DNA from: UBA8752 sp042095055
GTDB lineage: Bacteria; Bacteroidota; Bacteroidia; Flavobacteriales_D; Sanyastnellaceae
Reading direction: 5' to 3'
Assembly (NCBI GenBank): GCA_042095055.1
Contig: JBELBZ010000026.1
Span: 1-33,861, forward strand
DNA: 33,861 nucleotides
Shown in pieces: positions 14,323 through 23,156 of this stretch (position 1 is the stretch's first letter; every line of letters starts with the position of its first letter). The notes beneath the pieces were generated by a model. That model was given only the letters and a program-made list of their open reading frames with translations. It was not told the DNA's origin and did no database searches. The translations under genes were made by a program, and so were the position numbers.

Positions 14323-16855
14323 CGAAACTGCCGCCAGCGTCTCCACCGTAGCTTCCTTTGCCTCGGCCACGCTGTCCAGGTTCGAGCTTTCCAAACGACC
14401 AGGTCACGGTGGCATAGACGAATCGGCTCTGACGCTTAAAGGTGCCGTCTTGGAAGAAGTCCCGCCCTTCGGAGGTATAGGACCACTCTTGTTTGTCAAA
14501 CACGTCACTGACGCGAAGTGAGCCTTTGACCTTCCCATCATAGAAATCACGGCTGACGGCCGCGCTGTGGGAGAGGTAGCCCTGGAAGGTGCCCTGTGTG
14601 TACTGCGATGGGGCCCGGTATCGGCCATTCACCTGAACCTTCCAGCCGCCTTTCAAGAGTGCTGAAACTTGGTAGCCGGCGTTGCCTTGAAAGCCGTTGT
14701 TTCCAAGGTCTGGAGCGAGGTTGGAGCCGTCTGTTTTTTGGTGGTAGATGCTGCCGTTGATGCGCAGTTGGAGGCTGCGGCCCTTGCGCCACATGGCGAC
14801 GACTTCCAGTCCGGAATTGGTCTGCCGGGCGAGGTTGACATAGGTGCGGTAGGCAATGCCGGCATCATCCACTGAGATGAACCTCCGGATCACATCTCGG
14901 GTCGTTTTGTAAAACAACGAGGTGGTCACCGTCAAAGCCTTGGTGGTGAGCTGGTGTCCCAACTCTACACCGTCGGTGTATTCGGGCAGAAGGAAGGGGT
15001 TGCCATAGCGGAGGTTGCGGGGGTCGGCATTGTCCACAAAGGGGTTTACCTGCCTCCCGCGCGGTCGGTTGACCCGGCGGTTGTAGCTCAATACCCACTG
15101 GTTCCTGTCGTCCACCGTGTAGCTGAGGTTGGTGGAGGGGTAAAAGCTGGTGTAGTCGTTGACGAAGGTGGCTTCGGTGCCGCCCAGTTGGGCCAAAGCG
15201 GCTGCAATGTCACTGCTGTCTCCTTGCAGCTCGGCCGTGGTGTAGACCACTTCGCCGCGTCCTCCGAATTGCAGTCCCCAAGCCCCGTATTTCCTTCCCC
15301 ATGTGACATATCCGGCATGGATGTCTTCGCGGTAGCGAAAGTCATAAGCTTGGACGAACGGCGTTCCCGCGCTGTCCCGTTGCCAGAACTGCTGGTCTTC
15401 ATTGCTCTCGCGCAAGATGCTCTTGTAGCCGAGTTCCAATTTGCCGTCGTTGTCCAATGGTTTCTCGTAGTCCACTTGGAGGGTGGCGTTCCAATTTCCT
15501 CCATCGTTGAGGTTGGCATTGGAGAGGTAGCCGGGGTCGAGCAAGGCGCTTGGGAGGTCTTGCCACAGGGAGTCGTGCGAGGTGTTGGTCCGCTGAGACC
15601 AGCGGGCAAAAGATTGCAAGACATGGCGCTCACCGTATTTGTGCTCGTAGCCCAAGTCGATGTCCATGGAGGCGTTTTCGCGTTCAGACAAGCCGTAGCG
15701 GGTAAATCCGCCCAAGGCATCGGTACTCCATGACTCCAAATTGACCACGTCTTCTATCCCGGAACTGACGCCCTCATTGGCGCGCAGGCCGATGTTCCAA
15801 GTGGTCTTCGGGGAAGGCATCCAATCGAGGCCGGTTTTGAAATTCCAGCTCGACCGGGTGTTGTCGGTAAAGCTGTTGGAAGTCAGTACGCTGAGGGAGT
15901 CATAATCTCCTCCCAATTCACCTCCAAACGCTTGTTCGCGCTCGCTGTCTCCACGGCGGAATCCAATCCTTTGGTTCCAGCCCGCATTGAGCGAAAAGTT
16001 GAGTTTCTGACCGCGGATGTTGCCGTTGAAGGAGCCGCTGTGGTTCTCGTCGGTTCCCCATGTGACGCTCACCTGGCCATTCTTGCCTTCGAGCTTGTCT
16101 TTTTTGAGGATGATGTTGAGGATGCCCGCCACACCTTCTGGGTCATACTTGGCGGTGGGGCTGGTGATGATTTCGACCCGGTCAATGCTGCTGGCCGGAA
16201 TTTGCTCAAGCAGGCTTTGGGTGGCTGAGCCGGTCATTCCAGAGGGCCGTCCATCGATGAGGATGGTCACGTTGCCGGAGCCCCGAAGGCTGAGGTTGCC
16301 ATCGATGTCGACGTCTATGCTGGGGACGTTGCGCAGCAACTCTGTCGCAGTTGACCCCGCGCTGTTGAGGTCGTCCCCAACGCGAAATACTTTGCGGTCG
16401 ATCATCATTTCAAGGCTGGACCTTTGTTCCACAACTTCTGCGGCCTCCAAGGCCTGTACGTTGGGTTCCAAACGCAGCGTCCCGAGGTCTTGCTCGGTGC
16501 CTCCGCGAGGGCTGAGTCGGATGTCACCGACTTCAGTGGAAACATAACCCATGAAACCAATTTGGGCCCTGAACCGGCCGATGGGGATCTCGGTGATGCG
16601 AAAGCGCCCTTTAGCGTCCGTGACGCCGCCCGTGATGACCTTGTCTTCATCAAAGGCCAGGATGGAAATGGTGGCAAATTCAATGGGGGCTCCAGAGTCC
16701 CCGTCCTCCACGCTGCCAAAGACGACACCAATTTTGGGCCTGTCAGCCATGTCGGGCCTTGCTCCCGAGGGACGCTGACCACCACTGGGCCGTTGGGCAA
16801 AGGTTCCCATGGACCACGCGGTCAACAGGATCAGGATAAATCTTCGTTCCATCAT
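14306..16855 (-). CDS. TonB-dependent receptor-like outer membrane beta-barrel protein
   Basis: This 849-residue protein has a signal peptide ending near TFAQ (about residue 21). A carboxypeptidase-regulatory-like domain (about 42-130; VFGSVEDGDSGAPIEFATI, GRFRITEIPIGRF) follows. A plug-like domain (about 150-250) contains the LLRNVPSIDVDIDGNLSLRG and VTILIDGRPSG motifs plus DRVEIITSPTAKYDPEG. The rest is a long barrel of the outer-membrane-barrel family common in Bacteroidota. The tail is Gly-rich and ends in GGEF. It lies 64 bases downstream of the beta-galactosidase gene in the same direction, which could mean shared expression and a sugar or peptide cargo, but it is not a SusC-type receptor and no SusD partner is present. 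Confidence 0.9.
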   Translation of the reverse strand: MMERRFILILLTAWSMGTFAQRPSGGQRPSGARPDMADRPKIGVVFGSVEDGDSGAPIEFATISILAFDEDKVITGGVTDAKGRFRITEIPIGRFRAQIGFMGYVSTEVGDIRLSPRGGTEQDLGTLRLEPNVQALEAAEVVEQRSSLEMMIDRKVFRVGDDLNSAGSTATELLRNVPSIDVDIDGNLSLRGSGNVTILIDGRPSGMTGSATQSLLEQIPASSIDRVEIITSPTAKYDPEGVAGILNIILKKDKLEGKNGQVSVTWGTDENHSGSFNGNIRGQKLNFSLNAGWNQRIGFRRGDSEREQAFGGELGGDYDSLSVLTSNSFTDNTRSSWNFKTGLDWMPSPKTTWNIGLRANEGVSSGIEDVVNLESWSTDALGGFTRYGLSERENASMDIDLGYEHKYGERHVLQSFARWSQRTNTSHDSLWQDLPSALLDPGYLSNANLNDGGNWNATLQVDYEKPLDNDGKLELGYKSILRESNEDQQFWQRDSAGTPFVQAYDFRYREDIHAGYVTWGRKYGAWGLQFGGRGEVVYTTAELQGDSSDIAAALAQLGGTEATFVNDYTSFYPSTNLSYTVDDRNQWVLSYNRRVNRPRGRQVNPFVDNADPRNLRYGNPFLLPEYTDGVELGHQLTTKALTVTTSLFYKTTRDVIRRFISVDDAGIAYRTYVNLARQTNSGLEVVAMWRKGRSLQLRINGSIYHQKTDGSNLAPDLGNNGFQGNAGYQVSALLKGGWKVQVNGRYRAPSQYTQGTFQGYLSHSAAVSRDFYDGKVKGSLRVSDVFDKQEWSYTSEGRDFFQDGTFKRQSRFVYATVTWSFGKLEPGQRGRGKGSYGGDAGGSFDGGEF

Positions 16856-16919
16856 GTTCAGAACGGTTTCTGGGCTTTGAAGTTCAAAAAAGGAGCCGGT
16901 TCAGCAGGGACTTCATCCC

Positions 16920-19900
16920 TCAGGGTTGGATGGGCGTGAAGGTGTAGGAGAAGCTGTAGTCTCTGTAGGGCAGCCTGTACTCGGGCAGTGGAAGTGCCCC
17001 CCAACTGTTGATGCAGGCGACACCGGCCGCATGACCGTCCATGTCCACATGGGTCTCGGCAGTGGGCTCGAGCAGGCGGAAGTGGCTTTGTACATCTTCT
17101 TTGCGCGGACCAGAATCCAGTTGGTCGGGAGCGAAGTGAAGCGCAGTAAAATCAAAGGGCCTTGGCGATTGAAATTCCAGTCCATAGCCTTCGCCATCTG
17201 TAAAGCGTACCCACCTTGTATCGGTCCGCGTGCCATTGTATTGCGGGCGGGCATAGGGAGTGGCGAGCTTGTCAATGGAGGCTGAATACAGGCCCAACAT
17301 GGCGGCTTCTTTGCGGTCGCGGGCAGATTCCATGGGCCCGCGTCCATACCATTGCGCGACTTCCACTCCCGGGGGCAATACCCAGTGCTGTCCGAACCGG
17401 TACAAGTTGCCGTGGGTCCCTGCTTCCAGTGTGCGGTGTCGGCCAGCGAGGTCAGGGGCGGCTTCTCCCGCTTGAACCTGCAGATCCTGTGTCACGGTGA
17501 CCTTGCCTGTGATGTCCACATTGTACTGCACCGTCACCACGGCGTCACCACCCAATATGGGGCGCGCAAAAGCCACCTTCATGCTGCCGTTTCCCTGCCG
17601 TTCGTTGGTCATCTTGGCTGGACCTGGGACGTTGAACGGCGCCCTCCATTCTGCCCGGTGTTCGGGCGAGCCGGTTCCATAGTCGTTGTCGACAGGGGGG
17701 CGCCAGAAGTTGGGGGTACCTCCAGAGCGGACGAGGTCGCGTTTCCCGATGTTATAGCCTGCGACTTCACCGGTGTTCCTGTCCAAGGTCAGCGCGCCTC
17801 CGTCAAACTCAAGGACCACATTTCCGCCTTCGGCTTTGAGGTCTACCCGGCCAGTTTGAGCCGGGGTGGGTGCGACAGATCCTGCTGCGAGAATGTGCTG
17901 GAACCGGGCCAGTGCATGTCCTGCGGGCAGCAACGGTTCGGCCTCGGTCAGCGTAGCTTCGACATTCAACACCACCTCAGCAAGGCCCAGGTCCCGCTCT
18001 TTCACAGGAAGGTCAAAGGCATTGGAGGTCAAAGGCCGGAGTGTGACGGCAGGGAGAACGCCACTGTCGACAGTTCGTCCGTCGGCGAGAACGGACCAGG
18101 CGATGTCCACCACGACACTTCGGAAGCGGTATTCGCTTTCCACCCTCAACTTGGAACCGAGCGGATTGCCCACCTGGAATTGCAGGGGCTGTTGCACTTG
18201 CTTGGCTTCGAGCATATGGGGGTAGGGGGTGCCATCGGCCATGACCAGTCCATTGTTGAGGAAGTTGTGGTCGCTGGGCGTGCCCTCTGGGCCGTAATCA
18301 CCGCCGTATGCCAGATAGCGTTTTCCGTCCTGCTCCTCCCACAGCCCTTGGTCCTTGAAGTCCCAAATGAACCCGCCCTGCAGCCGTGGATAGCGCCGGT
18401 AGAGGTCCCAGTATTCCTTGAACCCTCCGAGGCTGTTGCCCATGGCGTGGGCGTATTCACATTGAATCAAGGGCCGCAGGTCCTCTTTCTGTCGGGCAAA
18501 CCGTTCCAAATGCATGTAGTCGGCGTACATGGGCACATAGACGTCGGTGTTGGGCGCCTGTTCGGCCCGCTCATAGGTGACGAAACGGCTGGGGTCGGTG
18601 GATTTCACAAAAGCGTAAGTGGCCTCGAAATTCACGCCATTTCCTGCCTCATTGCCCAAAGACCAACAGAGTATGGACGGGTGATTGCGGTCGCGGGCCA
18701 CCATGCGCTCCGTGCGCACCATGTGGGCGTGCATCCAGTCGGGATTGTTGCCGAGGGTGCGGTCCAGTGCGTACCCCATTCCGTGGCTCTCGATGTTGGC
18801 TTCGTCGACCACGTAGAGGCCATAGCGGTCACAGAGGGTGTACCAATAGGGATGGTTGGGATAATGCGAAGTCCGGACGGCATTGAAGTTGTGGGCCTTG
18901 AGGGTTTGGATGTCGGCTTCCATCGTCGCCCGGTCGATGACGTGTCCTGTCTCAGGATGGTGCTCGTGGCGGTTGGTGCCTTTGATGAGCAGGGCTTTTC
19001 CGTTGACCTTGACCAATCCGTCTTCGATGCGGATGTCGCGGAATCCGACTTCGATCCGGGTGGCTTCTGCGGTGTTGGAGTTTCCGTCCATGAGGACGAT
19101 GTCGAGCTCGTAGAGGTGGGGGGTTTCGGCGGTCCATGTGCGGACCGATGGCAGGTTTTGGCGCCATGTGAACCGCGCAGTGTCACCGGGTGAAACGCGG
19201 AGGGGAAGGGTGGCTTCCGCGGCTTCTTTTCCACCGCTGGAGAGGATGCATTTGGCCGTCCCGCCAAAAGGCTGCTTGCCCAAGTGCGCGATGTCAAGGG
19301 CGATGGAAAGTACGCCGTCTGAATACTGGTTTTCGAGGCCCGCCAGCACCTGCACGTCGGCGAGGTGCACCTCGGGACGCGCTTGAAGCCACACCTCCCG
19401 TTCTATGCCCGAAAGGCGCCAAAAGTCCTGGCACTCCAGAAAGCTGCCGTCGCTCCACCGGTAGACCTCCAGAGCGAGGGTGTTCTCCCCATTTTTGAGG
19501 GCATCGGTGATGTCAAATTCTGCCGGCAGTTTGGAGCCTTGGCTGTAGCCCACCTTTTGTCCATTGACCCACACAAAAAAGGCGGACTTCACGGCACCAA
19601 AATGCAAGGTGACCCGCTGCCCTTTCCAAGACTTGGGCACTTTGAAATTCCGGAGATAACTGCCTACAGGATTCCAGCCATCGGGAATGTCCGGTGGACG
19701 GGGCGACTCCTGCCAATAGAACGGGTAGGGGTGGTTGGTATAGATCGGAGTGCCAAAGCCCTCGAGCTCCCAATTGGCCGGCACTGGGATTTCGTCCCAA
19801 CCGCTGGTGTCAAATCCAGAAGCTTCGAACCCCAAGGGCCGCTCCTCGGGGGTTCGAGACCAATTGAACTTCCAAGTGCCATTGAGGTCGAGGTAGCGGT

Positions 19901-20090
19901 CACCATATGACGGGGTGTCTGCGTCCGCATTGTCCAGGGTGGATGCGGTAAAGAAAGTCGCCCTTGCTGGGAGTTTGTTTTCTTCTACGGTGGCAGGATC
20001 CTCGATGTATGGGAGCAGGGTTTGCGCCTGAGCCACAGGGGAGAATGCGGCCAAGACAGGCAGAAATAGGACCAAAAGAAGGTGCTTCAT
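16920..20090 (-). CDS. Secreted beta-galactosidase, glycoside hydrolase family 2 (LacZ type)
   Basis: This 1056-residue enzyme carries a signal peptide (MKHLLLVLFL to VAQAQ, about 1-23), so it is exported, probably to the periplasm or outer surface. The domain order is that of LacZ: sugar-binding domain, Ig-like domain, TIM barrel and a C-terminal beta-galactosidase small-chain domain. The acid/base Glu is in GNEAGNG (E481) and the nucleophile Glu in IQCEYAHAMGNS (E545). Conserved LacZ segments include NRHEHHPETGH and RTSHYPNHPYWY. It hydrolyses terminal beta-galactosides. It is divergent from a vSGLT-like galactose symporter, which fits a galactoside cleavage and uptake unit. Confidence 0.95.
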   Translation of the reverse strand: MKHLLLVLFLPVLAAFSPVAQAQTLLPYIEDPATVEENKLPARATFFTASTLDNADADTPSYGDRYLDLNGTWKFNWSRTPEERPLGFEASGFDTSGWDEIPVPANWELEGFGTPIYTNHPYPFYWQESPRPPDIPDGWNPVGSYLRNFKVPKSWKGQRVTLHFGAVKSAFFVWVNGQKVGYSQGSKLPAEFDITDALKNGENTLALEVYRWSDGSFLECQDFWRLSGIEREVWLQARPEVHLADVQVLAGLENQYSDGVLSIALDIAHLGKQPFGGTAKCILSSGGKEAAEATLPLRVSPGDTARFTWRQNLPSVRTWTAETPHLYELDIVLMDGNSNTAEATRIEVGFRDIRIEDGLVKVNGKALLIKGTNRHEHHPETGHVIDRATMEADIQTLKAHNFNAVRTSHYPNHPYWYTLCDRYGLYVVDEANIESHGMGYALDRTLGNNPDWMHAHMVRTERMVARDRNHPSILCWSLGNEAGNGVNFEATYAFVKSTDPSRFVTYERAEQAPNTDVYVPMYADYMHLERFARQKEDLRPLIQCEYAHAMGNSLGGFKEYWDLYRRYPRLQGGFIWDFKDQGLWEEQDGKRYLAYGGDYGPEGTPSDHNFLNNGLVMADGTPYPHMLEAKQVQQPLQFQVGNPLGSKLRVESEYRFRSVVVDIAWSVLADGRTVDSGVLPAVTLRPLTSNAFDLPVKERDLGLAEVVLNVEATLTEAEPLLPAGHALARFQHILAAGSVAPTPAQTGRVDLKAEGGNVVLEFDGGALTLDRNTGEVAGYNIGKRDLVRSGGTPNFWRPPVDNDYGTGSPEHRAEWRAPFNVPGPAKMTNERQGNGSMKVAFARPILGGDAVVTVQYNVDITGKVTVTQDLQVQAGEAAPDLAGRHRTLEAGTHGNLYRFGQHWVLPPGVEVAQWYGRGPMESARDRKEAAMLGLYSASIDKLATPYARPQYNGTRTDTRWVRFTDGEGYGLEFQSPRPFDFTALHFAPDQLDSGPRKEDVQSHFRLLEPTAETHVDMDGHAAGVACINSWGALPLPEYRLPYRDYSFSYTFTPIQP

Positions 20091-20133
20091 GTGCAGCTGA
20101 ATTTGGGACCTTGATCGCGCGGACGGCCCCGGT

Positions 20134-20141
20134 CAAAGTTA
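20134..20141 (-). promoter_or_regulatory. Candidate -7 promoter box of the beta-galactosidase gene
   Basis: On the minus strand TAACTTTG matches TAnnTTTG exactly and lies 43 bases before the ATG at 20090. A TTGAC lies about 25 bases further upstream, slightly beyond the usual spacing for a -33 element. Confidence 0.5.
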
Positions 20142-20172
20142 TGGGTCGCCAGAGGGTGCAGGACGTCAACCG

Positions 20173-20185
20173 TGTACGGTGTACA
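20173..20185. promoter_or_regulatory. Inverted repeat TGTAC-GGT-GTACA, candidate operator
   Basis: A perfect 5-bp inverted repeat with a 3-base spacer sits between the divergent beta-galactosidase and symporter genes. It lies about 32 bases upstream of the beta-galactosidase -7 box, where an activator could bind, and about 55 bases before the symporter start. No regulator gene is adjacent. It is short enough that chance cannot be excluded. Confidence 0.35.
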
Positions 20186-20238
20186 TTGTCTGTCTCGACC
20201 CGGTCAATGCCACAGGGTCCCCAACACCTTACAGCACC

Positions 20239-21891
20239 ATGACCAGTACCTTTTCGGCGCTCGATTACGCCATTTTTATCGGCTACGCCGTTCTGATTCT
20301 CGGGGTGGGACTCTGGGTTTCCCGGGACAAGAAGGGCCACCAAAAGAACGCTGAGGACTATTTCTTGGCGAGCAAGTCCCTTCCTTGGTGGGCAGTAGGC
20401 GCATCCCTCATAGCGGCCAACATCTCTGCGGAGCAGTTCATCGGCATGTCCGGTTCAGGCTTCAAGATTGGATTGGCCATTGCTTCTTACGAATGGATGG
20501 CCGCATTGACCTTGATCATCGTCGGCAAATACTTCTTGCCCATTTTCATCGAGAAGGGGCTGTACACCATCCCCGAATTTGTGGAGCAGCGGTATTCGAC
20601 CAACCTCAAGACCATCCTCGCGGTCTTCTGGATCTCCCTGTACGTCTTTGTAAACCTGGCCTCGGTGCTGTATTTGGGGTCGCTGGCCTTGGAGACGATC
20701 ATGGGCATTCCCATGATGTATGGTGTGATGGGGCTCGGGTTGTTTGCTGCGGCTTACTCCTTGTACGGCGGGCTTTCAGCGGTGTCGTGGACGGACGTCA
20801 TTCAGGTGGTGTTCCTCGTCATGGGGGGCTTGGTTACCACGTACCTCGCTTTGGATGCGGTTTCTGGCGGAGCGGGCATGTGGGCGGGCTTCAGCGCCAT
20901 TTATGACGCGGCCCCCGACAAGTTTGCCATGATCCTCGACAAGGACCACCCCGAATACATGAACCTGCCCGGCATCGGTGTGCTGGTGGGCGGCATGTGG
21001 GTGGCCAACATCTACTACTGGGGCTTCAACCAATACATCATCCAGCGGACGCTCGCAGCCAAGTCATTGAAGGAATCCCAACGGGGCATCCTCTTCGCCG
21101 CCGGCCTGAAGTTGATCCTTCCCCTCATCGTGGTCATACCTGGCATTGCCGCTTATGTGATGACGCAGGACGCTGCGGTGATGGCGGGATTGGGCGAGGC
21201 GGCCCTCAACAAGCCCCCTACAGGCACCAATCCTGATTTTGCGTACCCCTGGCTGCTTCAATTCCTGCCCACAGGCCTGAAAGGACTGGCCTTTGCGGCG
21301 CTGGCGGCGGCCATTGTATCCTCGCTGGCCTCCATGCTCAACAGCACATCGACCATCTTCACGATGGACATCTACAAGCCCTACATCAATCCGGGTGCCG
21401 ACGACCGCGCCACGGTGCGCATGGGCCGGATCTCGGCCACGGTAGCCTTGGTGATTGCCTGCATCATGGCGCCCCTCCTCGGCGGGATTGACCAGGCGTT
21501 CCAGTTCATTCAGGAGTACACCGGGGTGGTGAGTCCAGGCATTCTGGCGGTGTTCATTCTGGGCCTGTTCTGGAAGAAGACCACCAACCGCGGCGCCATC
21601 ACGGGCGCGCTTGTGTCCATTCCGATCGCCATGTATTTCAAGGTCGCACCTAAGGGCTGGTCGGACAGTGCCTTGTTTGTGGACCTGCCGTTTTTGGACC
21701 AGATGGGCCTGACCACATTGCTGACCATGTTGGTCATTGCGCTGGTGAGCCGTTCTGAGGGCAAGGGGGCCGACGATGCCAAAGGGATCAACCTCTCACG
21801 CAGCACGTTTGCCACTGAACCGTTGTACAACATCGGTGCCTTCGCGGTCCTCACGGTTTTGGCCGTGTTGTACGCCTTCTTCTGGGGTTGA
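20239..21891 (+). CDS. Sodium/sugar symporter of the SSS family, vSGLT-like
   Basis: This 550-residue inner-membrane carrier has about 14 hydrophobic helices. It is strikingly similar to the Vibrio sodium/galactose transporter vSGLT as I recall its sequence, including GVGLWVSRDKKG, KSLPWWAVGASLIAANISAEQF, NQYIIQRTLAAKS, ASMLNSTSTIFTMDIYK and FIQEYTGVVSPGILAVF. Residues matching the vSGLT sugar contacts are retained around AEQF, SYEW, GFNQY, LKLI and IDQAFQ, but a serine after SYEWM is alanine here. I chose the ATG at 20239, which matches the homologue's N-terminus; the frame is open to 20179. Its position opposite a secreted beta-galactosidase suggests galactose uptake. Its stop codon abuts that of the next, convergent gene. 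Confidence 0.95.
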   Translation: MTSTFSALDYAIFIGYAVLILGVGLWVSRDKKGHQKNAEDYFLASKSLPWWAVGASLIAANISAEQFIGMSGSGFKIGLAIASYEWMAALTLIIVGKYFLPIFIEKGLYTIPEFVEQRYSTNLKTILAVFWISLYVFVNLASVLYLGSLALETIMGIPMMYGVMGLGLFAAAYSLYGGLSAVSWTDVIQVVFLVMGGLVTTYLALDAVSGGAGMWAGFSAIYDAAPDKFAMILDKDHPEYMNLPGIGVLVGGMWVANIYYWGFNQYIIQRTLAAKSLKESQRGILFAAGLKLILPLIVVIPGIAAYVMTQDAAVMAGLGEAALNKPPTGTNPDFAYPWLLQFLPTGLKGLAFAALAAAIVSSLASMLNSTSTIFTMDIYKPYINPGADDRATVRMGRISATVALVIACIMAPLLGGIDQAFQFIQEYTGVVSPGILAVFILGLFWKKTTNRGAITGALVSIPIAMYFKVAPKGWSDSALFVDLPFLDQMGLTTLLTMLVIALVSRSEGKGADDAKGINLSRSTFATEPLYNIGAFAVLTVLAVLYAFFWG

Positions 21892-22866
21892 TCAGCGGCC
21901 CATGGCCGGCCAGTTTTTGTGGACCACGAAGCCGCGGGAAATCTCTTCCCAACCGGTGTCGCCTTCGATGACAACGGCGCACATCAGCGCTTTGTGGGTG
22001 CGGGAGAAGTGGTCGTGCAGCACGGCTTCCAGTCGGCTCCAATGCAGGGGTGGGTCCCCCTCCGTGGGGTGAAATTGGCCCAGCCACCGCCCTTTGGGCA
22101 GCGGCAAAATCCGGACGTGGTCACTGCCCATCACATCGTGTGCCTCATGGGGCTTGCACCACCATCCCGCTGCGTATCGTGGATGGGCCCATTGGGGTGA
22201 GCGGTGACGGTGGAGACGCGTGTGGTGGTGGAAGAACCAACCTTTCATGAGCAGCACGGGCTCTGGGGTGGCGATCCGGTGGGTGCGCATGAATTCCCTG
22301 GCTGGGGGAAGTTTGCTCGCCGCCAGTTGGTCCACCAGCTTGTTCATCTTTCCGGCGAGGGTGTCGTGCCGTCCTGAAGGGCCGATCCAATTCGGCCATG
22401 CGGAGCCGTCTTCGGCTGCCAGGTAAAATTTGCTGGCCACTTCCATGTGCAGCGTGCGTCCCCTGTGCACATCCTCCACCAAAAAATCGAGCTCACCGAT
22501 GGTGCGCTTCTCGGAGTGAAGCTGGACGCTATGGGCGCGCAGGCGGTAATGCGGACTGGCTTCAAGCCAAAACGCCACCAGGGCCTCGAAGTGTTTGCCC
22601 AGCAGTTGTCCCCCGGGCTCCAAAATCTCGACTGGCAGTGGCGACTTGCCCATGACCAGCTCTGACGCCCACTGTTCGAAAAGCGGCAAGTCCGCCTCGA
22701 GGGCGTCTTGACACCACCTGTCGTCGAGGACTTGAAAGCCCAGGTCTGGGTGGCGCGCCATCAAAGGGGCCGACCCGACAGCCCAACGAAGCCGCATCAG
22801 AGCGGCCAATGCTTTCGGTTGTTCGGCCAAAGGGCCGCGCCATCGGTGGAGCCATGGGTCTTGCAC
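21892..22866 (-). CDS. DUF1853-like protein
   Basis: This 324-residue protein contains the segments I associate with DUF1853: GKHFEALVAFWLEASPHYRLRAHSVQL, then GELDFLVED and LHMEVASKFYL. The spacing of D and E..K in the last two is reminiscent of PD-(D/E)xK nuclease-fold proteins, but that is only a visual resemblance. No signal peptide or membrane helix is evident. The frame is open to 23241, but that region belongs to the divergent genes; I chose the GTG at 22866, which leaves a start typical for the family (QDPWLHRWRGPLAEQ). The function is unknown. Confidence 0.7.
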   Translation of the reverse strand: MQDPWLHRWRGPLAEQPKALAALMRLRWAVGSAPLMARHPDLGFQVLDDRWCQDALEADLPLFEQWASELVMGKSPLPVEILEPGGQLLGKHFEALVAFWLEASPHYRLRAHSVQLHSEKRTIGELDFLVEDVHRGRTLHMEVASKFYLAAEDGSAWPNWIGPSGRHDTLAGKMNKLVDQLAASKLPPAREFMRTHRIATPEPVLLMKGWFFHHHTRLHRHRSPQWAHPRYAAGWWCKPHEAHDVMGSDHVRILPLPKGRWLGQFHPTEGDPPLHWSRLEAVLHDHFSRTHKALMCAVVIEGDTGWEEISRGFVVHKNWPAMGR

Positions 22867-22870
22867 GCTG

Positions 22871-22880
22871 CGAAATTCTA
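22871..22880 (-). promoter_or_regulatory. Candidate promoter box of the DUF1853-like gene
   Basis: On the minus strand TAGAATTTCG is followed by CAGC and the GTG start. The TTTCGC part resembles the other -7 boxes here, but its TA is four bases away rather than two. It shares its TA step with the plus-strand box at 22879-22886. Confidence 0.3.
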
Positions 22881-22886
22881 CCTTCG
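22879..22886 (+). promoter_or_regulatory. Candidate -7 promoter box of the 22899-23680 gene pair
   Basis: TACCTTCG followed by CA ends 12 bases before the ATG at 22899. It is of the TAnnTTCGC form seen before other genes in this window and overlaps the divergent box on the other strand. Confidence 0.4.
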
Positions 22887-22898
22887 CAGCCGAAAGCC

Positions 22899-23156
22899 AT
22901 GAGAACTGTTGCTCAAATTCCCCATCGCGCCATGCGCATTGTCGTTCAGGAATGGAACGAGAAGTACCACGTGCAGTTTGTTTGGGGGCCCTTGGAGCAG
23001 ACATACCGCCTGCCTGTTCAGGGTTCAGGGGGCCTTCAGGCTGTTCAGGAATTTGCACAACGCTTGATTCCTGAGGTAGAACAGGTCTTCCTTTCAATGA
23101 AAACGGCGCGAAGCGCTGCGTTGACGACGGGACCTTCAGATGACGCCAAGCCATGA
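22899..23156 (+). CDS. Small conserved-looking protein of unknown function
   Basis: This 85-residue product (74 residues if the ATG at 22932 is used) begins with a beta-type segment RIVVQEWNEKYHVQFVWGP, then an amphipathic helix around GGLQAVQEFAQRLIPEVEQVFLSM. It ends in a low-complexity tail. Its last four bases overlap the start of the DUF4924 gene (ATGA), so the two are almost certainly co-translated. I do not recognise a family. The promoter-like box at 22879 favours the upstream ATG; the sequence after 22932 looks better conserved. Confidence 0.65.
   Translation: MRTVAQIPHRAMRIVVQEWNEKYHVQFVWGPLEQTYRLPVQGSGGLQAVQEFAQRLIPEVEQVFLSMKTARSAALTTGPSDDAKP

Noticed and set aside
16886..16920. 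Possible terminator after the beta-galactosidase gene on the minus strand (AGGGA/TCCCT stem and a six-T tract)
   Set aside because: The stem is only 5 bp and the T tract starts about 14 bases after it, so it lacks terminator geometry. Read-through into the barrel gene stays possible.
17352..19193. A 613-codon plus-strand open frame inside the beta-galactosidase gene
   Set aside because: It is the antisense of a well-supported enzyme with both catalytic residues; the translation shows no family features.
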